Translations under genes and position numbers: made by a program
In this document: positions 23,494 through 35,364 of the stretch, in pieces
Layout: every line of letters begins with the position of its first letter
Numbering within the stretch: position 1 is the stretch's first letter
Origin: Liolophura sinensis
Taxonomy: Eukaryota; Mollusca; Polyplacophora; Chitonida; Chitonidae
Direction of reading: 5' to 3'
Assembly: GCF_032854445.1 (NCBI RefSeq)
Contig: NC_088306.1
Coordinates: 12,209,386 to 12,273,385, forward strand
Length of the DNA stretch: 64,000 nt
The notes under the pieces: generated by a model
The model's database searches: none
The model's input: the letters and a program-made list of their open reading frames with translations, nothing else
What the model was told of the DNA's origin: nothing

Positions 23494-24090
23494 TAAAACC
23501 GGTACATATAGGCCTGTACAGGCCTACATGTAACAAAAGGTCAAGGCCTTTGCGATGAGAACATGTGCAAATATAACCGCAAGCGATACCAATGTTCCTA
23601 AATTATTTGTTCTTCTATTTATTTATTTATTTATTCAAATGAATATTGTATATTCTTAATCTTTCTTTAAATTATAGCTTATAGGTGTGTGGTGCTGCCA
23701 CGAAGTCACTGCAAACAACATATTTATGCAACTGTCATCGGAATTATTTACTTTTAAAATGCCATGAGGATTTATTTATCACAAGATAACGGGGTGACAC
23801 CCTTTAATTACCTAATTTGGCCATTTGGTCTGAGCTGCGTGAATGACATTTTTGTATTTACCAAATGCGCTGATTTGGGAACGCAAAAGAAGTTCATGAA
23901 TGAAAAGTACAAAACCGTCGGCTGACTCTCCTGTCATTGAGGTAGTATTGGTTGTTGCCAATACAAACCTTGTACTTAGGCGCTCGCTCTCCCGGTTTTG
24001 TTTTCGACATTCCCAGTGCAAAACCCTACCCAGTCAGCCATTCCAATGGGGTGCCCTGGAAATAGGGTGTAGGATATAAGAAACTAAAAC
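23494..24090. other. Spacer, no feature recognised
   Basis: Unique sequence to the right of the duplicated segment. It contains a short TTTA run near 23615 and nothing else I recognise. Confidence 0.45.
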
Positions 24091-24600
24091 ATGGCAGTCG
24101 TTGAATTTATCAGCTGTACTCTGGGCTGGATTATTTCGGGTGAGTTGTTATTTTTGCAGATTTAAATTGTCGATTTCTCCTCTGTTGTGGACTGCAGTGA
24201 CATAAAAGCGCACGATCAACTTTACTGGTTTGTTGTCGTTGAGAGACGTAGATGCAACTCACGCCGGCACACGGCGAACCGAGTGTGACCCAGTTATTTT
24301 TTCGTTTGTCCCATTTTTCAAGCGTGAGTTGTCTGTGTTTGAAATGTATCATTCTGGAAGACGGCAAGACAGATAAATCGTCCTTGTGTAATTTTAATCT
24401 TCCATTCAACTTTTGAGTGTGTAACTGATGTATAGGCATTCTAGAAGCCTTGCAGACGATACGATGCACGGCCTGCAGCTCGCCGCGTGCCAAAGTAGGC
24501 CAACCCGAGGCCGATCCGTTGTGTTTATGTGTGGATACGTGTCCTTTGGATGAACCCGGGTTTACCGTAAACTTCATAAAACGCAGCTCTACAATATTAT
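24091..24600 (+). promoter_or_regulatory. CpG-richer start region with an exon-like ATG and strong splice donor
   Basis: At 24091 an ATG opens a 16-codon frame (MAVVEFISCTLGWIIS), followed at once by a strong donor (tcgg|gtgagt near 24140). The next 450 bp are markedly CpG-richer than the surroundings (acgccggcacacggcgaacc). This could be the promoter and first exon, probably untranslated, of the kelch-like gene whose first coding exon has an acceptor at 32818. It could also be the first exon of an unrelated gene. A 182-codon antisense frame here has no recognisable domain. Confidence 0.3.
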
Positions 24601-27059
24601 GGAAAACCATTCCCGAGTAACTTTTATCGCCCTGGCAAAGAACTGCTGGTGAACTGTGAAGATATTTCGGCAGTATCATTTGTCATGATGTAATCAGTTA
24701 TGGAGATGTAAATGTCAGAAATTGTAATAAAGATTTTTACCGCTAATCGATTAGCTTTAGGTCCAGTCTCATTGGAATCAGTGTTCAGTTTAAGCTTAAA
24801 TCATTAACTTGCCTGGCTAAGGTCAGTGGTACTGCATTGACCGGGTGAATCCAGAAGCCATGGTCGGCAAATTATAGATTTTTCCTCCCTTCCTTGTGGG
24901 TTGGAACAGTGTTGGGTATTTTTAGTAGGCGACCTGATTCAGGGGTAAGCCAGGAGGGCCTGTGTTATTATACCTCTGCCAAGGGCAGACCAACTGTTTT
25001 CTATTGTTTTATCCCACACAAAAACCATTTGGCTATATACAATAAAGCTGTGTGCAGTTTGAATCCAGGGTTGCAGGGTAGGTCATTCCACCTAGTAGGC
25101 CTGTCCTGAAGGAGCAACAAACTTAATATCAGGATAAATGCCTACATGTACATAATTACTTATCTGAATTCATTTTAATGTCTACACGTTATCCAGGTCT
25201 TATCATTGGTAGTGCATTTCTAATTTTATAAATAACCAATGGTTCACTGCGTAGTAAATTGTAACTTCTTACCCATACGTCTGTAGGAATCAATCTGACA
25301 TTTCTTAATTGTTCTCGCTCAGTGTATCATTACTCAGGAGAAGCTTTCACTACCCATGTACTGGCAATATATTCAATATATTCAGTATTATGGAAGGTGC
25401 ACATGTCCTTAGTTGTGAGATCCAGCTGATTGGTTAGAGCTATTTTTGGAAACCTTATTACCTCTAAAAAAATTCCTGAAACATTTTAGGTGAATTATTA
25501 AAAAAAAATTGTATACTTCTATCTTTTTCTCACACATTGTACTGGATGATTTCACAAGTTTCAAGACAAATATTTAGTCTTAGCAGTTAATTATAATCGG
25601 CAGTCATTTATTTAGATGTATAAAGCCACATTTCTGTATATTATTGGTGTTTTATTCAACACTGAAGACTATTCTTCCTATTGAAGTAAGTAGGTTTGTA
25701 GGTGAAGGAAAACCAAAACAGTTGAGAGGTGGGAGTTACTGAAACTGTCAAGCCATCCAAGATCCTTAGAAATTTCATCAGTCTTTATAGGTTCAAAATG
25801 TTCAGCCGACTAGTTTATACTAGTCAGTTGAACATTTTGGTTTAACAATAGATGGGAATACCATCATTCTCTGACAGCTAGCTATTGTTGTAGTCTGGGT
25901 AATCCTTTGTTAGTTTGATATGCTACATGTATAGGCAGAGACAGATGAAATGGAAACCTTTCTTGCACATACCAAAGACATTTCTATGCTTAAATAATGT
26001 CAATATATCGTAACATTAGTATTTATGTGCTCAGTACTTTGAATTAAAAAACAAATTCAAAATGTTTTTTTTTCTTCACAAGTAGGTTGAATATAAATGT
26101 TAAGTGTTTTTAAATTAGCCATGTCAGAAGTCACATTTCCAATTCAAGAGGGAATTTTGAAAAATAACTTAATATGCTAACTGACTCATAAAGTGAGTAA
26201 TGATTTGGTCAGGTATGAAATAACTTGCATTAAGCTGACAGATTATAAAATAGCGCATGCAGCTATATTTTGGATGGCATGCACATGAAGGATGACATGC
26301 AAACCAAACATACATGGGCATTGTAATTGCATAAGTTGTTTATCACGAATGTGCAAGGTGATGGGTGCTAGTGCATGTGTTTTGGCAGCTGTTCTGATTG
26401 CACATAAATATGCTGCTATTTACAGTGAAAATTAAGTGCATTTGCAGTATACATCTGCACTGACTGCATGTTCACACTTTCACTAGTTCACAAATCGTTA
26501 CATCCTGTCCAGAATTAGCCCAACAGATGGAATACAAGTAAAAAATCTATGGACTGTATTTTCAGGGATGAGAATTTTCAGTTGATCAGCTGATTTAAAG
26601 GGAAATCAATCTGTTTGAAGTATCTACATGTAGCCTTTGACCAAAACTGCTATCTGATTGTCATATAGTATAAGAAATTTCAGCTGATTTTCATGGAAGA
26701 GTTTCTCTTACCTGTAATTTGGAAGGGAATCCAATACTGGTCATGACTCCAGTAAATCAAAAGTATTGGAATCAGCTTTGATCGGTTCACAGACTTCAAG
26801 TTCACATGTACTTGTCATGCCATTTGATTTTTTTAAAATTTTATTTACTTCTCCAAATATTTACAATATGTTTACGTAAGAAGTAAGTTGGAAAAGAAAG
26901 AATATAACCCTCAGGGACTTATTCCATCCTTGTTGAAATTCTAATAAAGTTTGTTATAATGAAATCGAGATAAAGGTTAAAATCAGTAATAATGTTATTC
27001 CTGCAATACAACTGTCTGTAGATTTTAAGGAAAAATTTTTTTTACAACTAATCGACCAT
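24601..27059. other. Spacer, possibly intron; one short palindrome
   Basis: AT-rich, with no exon or known repeat seen. The only structure is a near-perfect 46-bp palindrome at 25794-25839 (caaaatgttcagcc, central tagtttatacta, then gttgaacattttg). Confidence 0.4.
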
Positions 27060-27420
27060 TTTAAGTATGTGTTAGTATAGGTTGAGGTCCCTTTTATAAG
27101 CAGATATGAACGGGTATTTTAATTTATTCCATTGATGAGGGCCTTTGGCACATAAGGAAAAGAAAGAGAGAATTGTTCTGTGAAATGGAGAAATGGGTTT
27201 AGTGTATAATGTCTTGTTGTTTGATGGTGAATATTTTGAATCCTTTCATAAATTGACTGGAAATTCACAGGTAGTAGAAATAGATGATAAAAATGTAATG
27301 AGTGAAGCGGTAAAATGTCATGTGACCTAAACAAAGGTGTTGTGTGCACATTACGGTGATCATTAGATACTATGTAATCTAATAGCTTTCTTTTGAAGAG
27401 AAATTAATGGGAATAAGTTA

Positions 27421-27840
27421 ATTGATTTATTTATTTGATTGGTGTTTTATGCCGTACTCAAGAATATTTCACACATCAAGCACTATATCTAGCTGTGCCA
27501 TCGATCATGTAGGCATTATAACTATAGGCATGACTATATACAGAGTATTTTCCGGCATTTTCTCCACTTCTGTCGAGTACTATTTATTTATTTATTTATT
27601 TATTTATTTATTTGATTGGTGTTTTACGCCGTGCTCAAAAATATTTCGCTCATACGACGGCGGCCAGCATTATGTTGGGAGGAAACCAGGCAGAGCCCGG
27701 TGGAAACCCACGCCTGTCCACAGGTTACTGGCAGACCTTCCCACATATGGCCAGAGAGGAAGCCAGCATGAGCTGGACTTGAACTCTCACATTGGTGAGA
27801 GCCTCCTGGGTCATTACGCTGCGCTAGCAGGCTAACCAAC
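27421..27840 (-). mobile_element. Composite SINE-A insertion inside the LINE
   Basis: Read on the minus strand it is one unit: a SINE-A with tRNA-like head (27840 downward), its ATAA-rich tail (to 27583), a non-SINE segment of about 108 bp (27582-27475), and a second SINE-A 3' end plus tail (27474-27421). The flanking repeats tgggaataagt (27409-27419 and 27840-27850) suggest that the whole thing arrived in a single retroposition event and disrupted the LINE's C-terminal region. Confidence 0.75.
27475..27582 (-). repeat. 108-bp segment shared with 49361-49468
   Basis: On the minus strand this reads tagtactcgacagaagtgg ... gatggcacagctagatatag, matching 49361-49468 in plus orientation with only a few differences. 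In both places it directly follows the tail of a SINE-A. Confidence 0.9.
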
Positions 27841-29631
27841 TGGGAATAAGTGAGAAGGATACATAGTTAACAGTTAACAGATAAGCGTATATATCGAGGA
27901 ATAATACAAGATATTTCATATTTACACTTTCTTTCATATGATGCATGTATAATAAGCCGGTGTTTCTTGAAATTATTTTTGGTTATTTTTTAATATAAAT
28001 AGCCCAAGTTGATTTATAATTATTAGGAAATATAAGAAATTTATGTTCGTTAACTTCTTCCAGCGATTGGCCCGATATGTTAAGGACTACACATGAACAG
28101 CCTTTTAGAGAGTATAAGGCCTTTTTTAGCGTAAATTTTGTTTTATTAATTTTCAGTGTTAATCTATTGCTGACAAGCACATCAGGCAGCTTTTGTAGCT
28201 CACATGCCATTGAATTGGATAGGAATGTCATCAGGAAACAGTAGTATGGTCAATAAATTTGTGGATTTTATGATATCGTTTATATATAGTATGAAAAGGA
28301 GGAGACCCAGTATAGATCTTTGGGGGACACTGTAGGAATGTGAATGGAGCAGACAAAAAGTTATTATATTCATTGCTCTGAAAATGGTCTTTTAATCAAG
28401 TCTTAATCCAGTTTTTACTATTGTTGCGAAATCAGTAGTAATCTAATTTAGTTAAAAGAATTTCACGATTGTCAGTCAGACAGAGTTGAAAGCTCCTGTT
28501 AAATCTAGAAATGTTACTATGCTATATTGTTTTGATTCATTGGCTTTAATGAGTTTCTCTTGAAGATAGATTATTGCTAAGGAGGTTGAGTGGTTTGATC
28601 AAAATCTGCACTGGTTTAACATATTATACTTGGATATTTCTAAAAAGTCATGCAAGTGACCTTAGCTTTTTCAAATATTTTGCTAAAATATGGCAGAACA
28701 GAAACAGTATAGCAGTTTTTAATGAGAGATTTCTCCTCAGCTTTGTATATTGGACAAACTTTGTCACATTTTGATGCTGTGGGAAATGTTCCAGACATGA
28801 ATGATAAAATTACAGAGATATGATCTTTGACGAGCTTAACAAGAGAAGATTTTATGCTCTCTTTACCACTTACTCCATTTTTCAAATTACGTTGAATATT
28901 TACTGTTTCTGTTTGCGTGCATGGCTATAAAACAGTCTAAACTGCAGGGTTCTACGAGATAGTCTTGAAAGCTTTTACTTGGCTGTTGTAAGCTATAATC
29001 AATTGTCAGAGCTATATTGGAAAAGTAATGATTTAAGCCATCAGCCATTGTTTGGGGATCTGATGTTATAGGAATGTTAATTTTGAAAGTATTACTTCCT
29101 TGATTTGGTTTTGTTTGTGGGCTTGTTCACTATTTTCCAGGTATCTTTTATAATATTGTTGGCCTTTATAAATTGTTCTTCATAGTATCTTTTCTTTGCT
29201 GTATGCAGCATATGATTCAATTTGTCTCTACTTTTTAAACTAAACATGTATGTCAATGTTTTTGTTTGAAGATATATAATCTTTAAAAGTCTTGGTAATT
29301 TTTTTCATTTGCTATTTTAATATTGGGGAAACATTCATTATATGTATTTGTTAAATCGTGTAAGACTTAAGTCTAAAACTGTATAAATTTACATTGTATA
29401 TTCTGAGAGCTGAGTCCAGTTTTGTTGCTCATTTGTTTGAACAAGCTGTCATTTTTCCTTGGGATATATGCTTCTACATAGATAGATAATAACACACTCC
29501 CTATATAGATGTGAGATGAGGATATTTTGGTTGTCAATATGGAAAACAGGACAATGATCAGTCGCATCTGAGAGGAGAATTCCTGACAAGATTTTGGTTT
29601 TGTGAAAGTTAGTAAAAATATTACCAATTAA

Positions 29632-30228
29632 GGATACTTGAAAAGGAACTCTAAAACAATGGTTATGTTTCTATGCCATATGAAGAAAGCTATGCCGTGG
29701 GATTTTAAAAAAAATTCATTTTGGAGGTATTTTTATACTTGTTAATTGCCCCTTTATATTATGCATATTTTCTGTCAACGGTCAGAGTTTTTCTGAAATT
29801 ATGTCATCGTTGATCTTGCCCAAAACTCGGTGAACTCCCAAAGTGTCCCGAGCCCTGTGAACCATGTGGCTACAGTGTGGGAATGGCGACGTACACAGAT
29901 ACTGCATAGCTTCTTCGGGCCAGCTTAACGGCCCCTCCGCACCCCTACATCTGCCACCATTTGGTCTGTTCACCACACACCCATTTGCATTCGGCCAGAC
30001 CCATTCAGGCTTTCCCCAAGAGTTATTTTCAAAGAGGAATTATCCTTGACGTCACCGCTGCAAGCTATTTAATTTCCGGACTCACCGCTAGGGCTTTAAG
30101 AAAACTGAACTTTGAAGCCATTTTTACCCTCTAAAGCAAAAGTTGAAAAATTTGTATGTACTTTTATATGTTATTACACATCATAATCTGCTCATTAAGA
30201 AATGAAACCAAAGTGTTTCATGTATCCT
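29632..30228. mobile_element. Non-autonomous DNA transposon with TTAA target site
   Basis: About 600 bp bounded by short inverted ends (ggatacttgaaa on the left, tttcatgtatcc on the right), with TTAA at 29628-29631 and again at 30229-30232. The surrounding LINE frame supports a clean insertion: SNSATL lies just beyond one end and IGNIFTN just beyond the other, and these are adjacent in the endonuclease family. The interior is GC-richer than the LINE and encodes no transposase I recognise. TTAA duplication is typical of piggyBac-mobilised elements; that assignment is inference. Confidence 0.65.
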
Positions 30229-30560
30229 TTAAGGTGGCACTGTTAGATTTCATTCTTGATGGTGTTGTAATTTTGGGGGAATTAATAATAGGATTGCACA
30301 GTTTCTAGAAACTGTTTAGATGGGTAGTGTTTCTGTTTTGAATAGAAACAACAGAATTACATGTAGTACACTGCTTGTTTAAATACAGAACAACACCTCC
30401 ACCATTTCTACAGTTTTCATATCCATTCATTTCAAAGAGTTTAGTAGTTACTGAAAATAACCAGCTTTCAGATAGGACAGTAGCTAAAAAATCTAGATTC
30501 TGACAATGTATTGTTGGCACTACATGTATGTCAGAGTAGTGATATCAGCTGGATGTGAGC

Positions 30561-32818
30561 TAATAAGCTAATATTGGACCAGTAGTTCTCCGTGCAGTCA
30601 AGTATATAGGCCTGTCAGCAGAATTTACATGTATATTAAGTGGATTAAAGCATATCTTCTCATATTCTTCTAATTGATTTGTTAAGGGTACATACAAAGC
30701 AGTGGTTTGTACATAGAATGTGACAATGCAGGTGAAATGGCGTAAGTAGAATTTAAATACAGGTACGCCAGCCATACAAATACGACAGATGAACATTGAC
30801 ATAACAACATTCGTTATCATTAAAGTAGGTAAAGCCTTGACTATGATGATAACATGCAAAATTCAGCAAAGCAAGTAATATTTTGTGACCTTTATGGGGC
30901 CAGCCTTTTCCCTAGTCATTGTGAATTTAGCTTTATTTTTCTATTTAAGTTGTTTCTTGTTTTCTTTTTTTTTTTTTCTTTATTTTTTAAAGAAATTCTG
31001 CATGGTATCTTGACAGGATTATTTGTTGGAGTTTAGCATTGTGAGTTCATGTTCATCATGTACAAGTACCTTTAAGGCCTACCATACGTGTACATCCGTA
31101 CGTGTACACGTACACGTACGTATAGAGGGCTCTGCTGTGTTCAGAATTACAGACTTGCCTCCCCTTATAGAGGGCTCCAAAGAACCCTCATTTGTAGCAC
31201 TAAATTGACTGACCAGTACATGTAAATTAAGTCAGTGTTGCTTCCGATATTGCAACCCAGGAGGATAAGAGGTTCATCGGCAGCGTACAAGTACAGAAAC
31301 CCACGTGGATGGTATACGTATAGTTTTCAGTAGACACAGCCAAATAGAGTGACTTGCAAATATTTGCAGACAAGGGTATACATGTATAAGGTTTTACATC
31401 ACTGCACTGTTAGCTCTACACCAGTTAGGTTTGCACCAGTGATATTCATATGCAGTTATGCATTGTTTATTACGAGAATATTTCGCTCTTAAATTTTAAA
31501 AGTTATTTGACAGATGACAGGCATTCATTTCTGAACATGCAATATACATGTAAAAACTTGCTTTTTGTTGTAAATTTGACTGCATTAAGAAGTCACTTGA
31601 AACTGGATATTACAAGATGTCCTTGATCTCAGGACGATGCTCGAAAAGCAAAATTTTTGCCCGTATTCTGTTATTTTCTTGCAGTGTTGTTGTTGTTGTT
31701 ACTGCAGTATCCTGATGAAACTCTTTCATAATTAGTTAAATTAATGCTGCACGAAGTTCGTGTCACATGCAAGCATATTTTCTATTAAAGTTTTAGCTAT
31801 ACAAATCATGCTATTCCTTTGGGATGTAGGGTCAGGCGCCATCAGGAGCATTGGTGTGATGTACTATAGCCTGAATGTCAGTCCATTGCTTCAGCATGAC
31901 TCTTAGTGTAGAAATATGTCGTAGAGCTTGATGATGTGAAAGATTTGAACATCGTATGGAGACAATCTCCAGAGTAGAAGGGGAGGGGCATATGCAAATA
32001 AATACCCATGTTTCCTTGGTGGTAATCTTACGGCTCAATACCAGCTCGTTTTACCATGTAAAACTAATGTCATTCAACTAAAAATACCTCCCGTTTATCA
32101 ACATTTTTCATTTTCCACATCTGTGCGTCCAAACAGACACTCGTATACCAGTTATCAATCAAGTAGGATGTTTAACACAAATTACCATAGAAGTACGAAA
32201 GTATACACAGTACGAAAATAGGAAGGAATCATATAAAGAGAAAGAGAAGGCAGTCAACAGTTTTCAGTGATGTAGGAAAGACACATGCCCATACTTTTCA
32301 GGCTGTGTTGTTGGAGCAACAGACTGAGCTAACTCTACATGTAGTACTGCATGTCACTTGCTGGCTCAGTTGTCCAAAGTGTGCCTTCCTGAAGACAACA
32401 GCCCTTTAACCAATGAGCATTATTGAAAGTCAACTCTGGCAGGATTTGCTTGCAGATTTAACATCAGGAAGTTTCCCGGGAACTTTGCAGGGGGTATTGG
32501 TTTTCAACTGTCGCATGATGACATGTATCCCTAAATCTCAGTGTCATATATATTAACTAGTTTTATGTACTGCATTACACCTGAAGTTCAGCATTTTTCA
32601 GATGACTTATTTTGTTTGATTCTGACTGATTCACCTATATTTTATTTGAGAATAATGATTGTCTTATCAGAACACATAAATGTTGTCAGCAAAAGTATCC
32701 TCCATGTGCTTTAGAGAGTGCAGTTTGACATACCAAAATTTAGTCGCAATACAGTGCATGGCCTAAAACTGTAAGAAAACAAACAAACGAGCTTTGTGTT
32801 TGTTTATCATTTGAGCAG
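30561..32818. other. Spacer, likely intron; no exon recognised
   Basis: No coding exon seen. It contains a pyrimidine-rich run near 30960-30990 and an alternating acgtgtac palindrome cluster at about 31085-31121. The sequence ends in a splice acceptor (atcatttgagcag, AG at 32817-32818) just before the first coding exon of the kelch-like gene. Confidence 0.45.
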
Positions 32819-32837
32819 GCTGATCTAGCTGTCCACG

Positions 32838-32963
32838 ATGAGCAATGGGCGACAGGTGAAGTCAGAGGGATATGGAGACTCCGTCATAAAGAGTCTGGGT
32901 GAGCTGAGGAAGAATGAGGAGTTGTGTGATTTCTCTGTTACGGCAGAAGGACGGGTATTTAAG
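32838..32963 (+). CDS. Kelch-like protein, coding exon 1
   Basis: Encodes residues 1-42 of a BTB-BACK-Kelch protein, starting MSNGRQVKSEGYGDS. The phrase LGELRKNEELCDFSVTAEG is the conserved start of a BTB/POZ domain. The exon begins after an acceptor at 32818 with 19 untranslated bases, uses the first ATG, and ends at a good donor (AAG|gtgagc) in phase 0. It joins in frame to 33745. An upstream untranslated exon is implied by the acceptor; the 24.1-kb region is a candidate. Confidence 0.88.
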
Positions 32964-33360
32964 GTGAGCTTCATATACAAAGTCAAAACTTCTGGCTAAA
33001 GGACCAGCACCATTTTAGTTATTGGGCTATTGATATTTTTTCCAACAGCAGATTAGGACAACATCCATGTGTATGTCCCTCTCTTACTTATTTCTAATGT
33101 ATATAACCTTCAATCTACAATTGCAAATGACTGTTTCAGCTTTTAAGCATAATATGAAAAAAAGAGCGTTTTCAGGTGCCAAAAGGGTTGGTTGTTAAAT
33201 TGTTAATACATGTAGCTCAAAATAAAATAGGTTGCCCTCAATGTCAGCCCATCCTCATAAAGATGGCTATAAATAGTTTCTAAATTTTACAGTAGTCTTC
33301 AGTTATGTTTTACTAACTTCTTGTTGTTTAGGATGATTTGAATGGAATCTTAAATACACT

Positions 33361-33598
33361 AGCGCAGCGAAGTGACCCAGGAGTCTCTCACCAATGCGGT
33401 CGCTGTGAGTTCAAGTCCAGCTCATGCTGGCTTCCTCTCCGGCCATATGTGGGAAGGTCTGTCAGCAATCTGCAGATTGTCGTGGGTTTCCCCCGGGCTC
33501 TGCCCGGTTTCCACCCACCATAATGCTGGCCGCCATCGTATAAGTGAAATATTTTTGAGTACGGCATAAAACACCAATCAAATAAATAAATAAACAAA
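33361..33598 (+). mobile_element. SINE-A copy in the kelch-like gene intron
   Basis: Nearly complete sense copy with tRNA-like region, body and an ATAA tail. It is flanked by aatacact on both sides (33353-33360 and 33601-33608) and lies in the 781-bp intron between the two coding exons. Confidence 0.9.
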
Positions 33599-33744
33599 TA
33601 AATACACTTCGCTTTTAATACTTAGTGGATGACCTCATTTGTTGTTGTGGCCATCATTCTTAAGCAGCTCTGAAGTATTACACATCTTGACCCCTGGTTT
33701 TAGGATGTCTACTGAAGCTGTTCCTCTGTCTGTTCTCTCATTAG

Positions 33745-35364
33745 GTTCATAAGGTGTTGTTGGCTGCCACCAGTGAGTATTTTCGTGTCATGTTTCGGGG
33801 GCTGATGCAGGAGAGTCGCCAGGACAGTGTGGATCTGAAAGGTGTCACAGCAGATGGTTTACAGCAGATACTCCAGTTTATCTACAGCGGCGAGTTGACG
33901 CTACACTATGATAACTTAACAGAAATCATAAATACGGCTAGCCACCTTCAGGTCTCCAGCGCGCTTGATGTCTGCAGCGATTACGTCAACTCGCTGATGA
34001 CGTTTGAAAATGCAGAGGAGTTTCTGAGCATTGCGGACACTTACTCTCTGGAAAGCGTGCAGTTACACTGGGACAACATGATCTTGTCAAACTTTCAGGA
34101 ATTCAGTCAGTCCCAAGCATTTTTGAAACTAAGTGCAGATAGTTTGTCAAAGTATCTCGCCAGCGACTCCATGAGGGCAAGTTCAGAGTTCAAGCTCTTC
34201 AAGTGTTTAGAGCTTTGGTTCCAGGGTAACCGCACTCGCATGATGGCAGATGGTGAAAAAGTGCTGAGTCATGTACGCTTCCCTCTCATGTCAGAAATTG
34301 AACTAGCTCATGTTCAACAAACAGAGGTTATACGATGTTGTCCAACAGGTGCGAGACATCTTAACAAAGGCTTCCGTTATCACATGGACTGCAAGACAGG
34401 GCATCCTGTCATTGAAGAGGTCTCAACAATGAGAACCGATTCTCCTAGTCTAGTCCTGTTTCACCACGGGTTATCTCATATAGCTTTTCAAGTCACAGCC
34501 TATAACACCTCAACCAGTCGTTTTCATCGCTTGTTTTCCGATGTGAATGGCAGCCGCGACTGCCGAGTGAGTGTTGTGGACAATTTTGCATATATTTGTC
34601 GTGTTGTGGACTATGGAGGTGGCACCCTGATGAGTTCACTCTTCAGATTTGATCCTCGCCACCTCAATGCGCATGAGCTTCGACCAATGAGATGTCTCAG
34701 GCTGGACTTCGCTCTGGTGACATTCAAGAAATCCTTGTACGTGTTTGGTGGGTCCACAGAGCAGTTTGCAATTCTGGATTCCGTGGAAGTGTACAATGTG
34801 TTGACAAACACGTGGGAAGACTCGTTACCTCTGCCGACTCCGGCTCACTCGCTCGCTGCTGTTTCCTTCAGAGACAAAATCTACCTCACTGGGGGCGTGT
34901 CAGGCCAGGACAGGCAGGCAACCAATCGATTCCTCTGTTACAACCCAGAGGCGCGCACGTGGGAAAACAAACCAGGGATGTTCTATGCAAGACGATTACA
35001 TGATATGGTCGTGTCAAAAGGCAAAATATTTGTACTGGGTGGACTACCAAGGCAAGGAGTACCATTACAAGGTCAAATTCCCATTGAAAGCTTTGATTTT
35101 CAGTCAAATCAGTGGACGATGCTGTCGTCAACGTTGAGTGGCAGATCTGTTGGTCACTACATTAACTTCGAGGATCAGATTCTCTCCCTTGGGCACGAGC
35201 ACCATAGCGCCACGGAAGACGAGGTCTGGCTCTACAATAGTGACATAGACGATTGGTCCAAATATGCCAAAGCCCCGCAGAGAATGAGTTTGACCTCATC
35301 TGTCTGTGTGTCTCTCTTTGTGAACTTCTATGACGAGAAAGTTGACAAAAACATCATCATATGA
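33745..35364 (+). CDS. Kelch-like protein, coding exon 2 (BTB-BACK-Kelch)
   Basis: One long exon gives residues 43-581 after the acceptor ttag at 33741-33744 ([17 protein letters not shown] continues the BTB fold). BTB spans about residues 14-125. BACK spans about 130-235, with [10 protein letters not shown]-like [15 protein letters not shown] near its end. Kelch repeats follow from about 280 to 570, with Gly-Gly signatures at LYVFGG (about 373), IYLTGG (about 422) and IFVLGG (about 471). Later blades have lost the doublet (LSLGHEH). Such proteins usually bind CUL3 through BTB-BACK and present substrates held by the Kelch propeller. The linker ([18 protein letters not shown]) and general layout resemble the KLHL9/13/26 group, but I cannot fix the orthologue. 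Total 581 aa is a normal family length. Confidence 0.93.
   Translation, partial: VHKVLLAATSEYFRVMFRGLMQESRQDSVDLKGVTADGLQQILQFIYSGELTLHYDNLTEIINTASHLQVSSALDVCSDYVNSLMTFENAEEFLSIADTYSLESVQLHWDNMILSNFQEFSQSQAFLKLSADSLSKYLASDSMRASSEFKLFKCLELWFQGNRTRMMADGEKVLSHVRFPLMSEIELAHVQQTEVIRCCPTGARHLNKGFRYHMDCKTGHPVIEEVSTMRTDSPSLVLFHHGLSHIAFQVTAYNTSTSRFHRLFSDVNGSRDCRVSVVDNFAYICRVVDYGGGTLMSSLFRFDPRHLNAHELRPMRCLRLDFALVTFKKSLYVFGGSTEQFAILDSVEVYNVLTNTWEDSLPLPTPAHSLAAVSFRDKIYLTGGVSGQDRQATNRFLCYNPEARTWENKPGMFYARRLHDMVVSKGKIFVLGGLPRQGVPLQGQIPIESFDFQSNQWTMLSSTLSGRSVGHYINFEDQILSLGHEHHSATEDEVWLYNSDIDDWSKYAKAPQRMSLTSSVCVSLFVNFYDEKVDKNIII

Larger units (their letters stand above)
27060..30560 (-). mobile_element. Degraded LINE (non-LTR retrotransposon), antisense
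   Basis: Minus-strand pieces lie in the order expected for a non-LTR element. An apurinic-type endonuclease start at about 30520-30305 has ATVLSESWLFS and CRNGGGVVLYLN. The endonuclease C-terminal part at about 29627-29500 has NIFTNFHKTK, then GILLSDATDHCPVF. The reverse transcriptase N-terminal part (28885-28640) has GTFPTASKCDKVCPIYK and VLPYFSKIFEK. Later reverse transcriptase (28231-27983) has LVSNRLTLKINKTKF and GQSLEEVNEHKF. The C-terminal tail (27349-27119) has NIHHQTTRHYTLN. The middle of the endonuclease is missing between about 30305 and 30285, and several stops and frame changes mark it as dead. Motif style fits the Jockey/CR1 side of the LINE tree; the clade is not certain. Both ends are approximate. 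Two later insertions lie inside it. Confidence 0.85.

Noticed and set aside
24091-24139. Claudin-like first exon (MAVVEFISCTLGWIIS)
   Set aside because: Sixteen residues are too few, and no exon with the W-LW-C-C claudin signature follows.
24131-24679. 182-codon minus-strand frame
   Set aside because: No domain, odd composition, antisense to the CpG-rich exon-like region; probably chance in a CpG-rich stretch.
33372-33569. Recurring peptide SSPAHAGFLSG in many short frames (for example here and at 48432, 8346, 27624)
   Set aside because: It is the translation of the SINE-A body, not a protein family.
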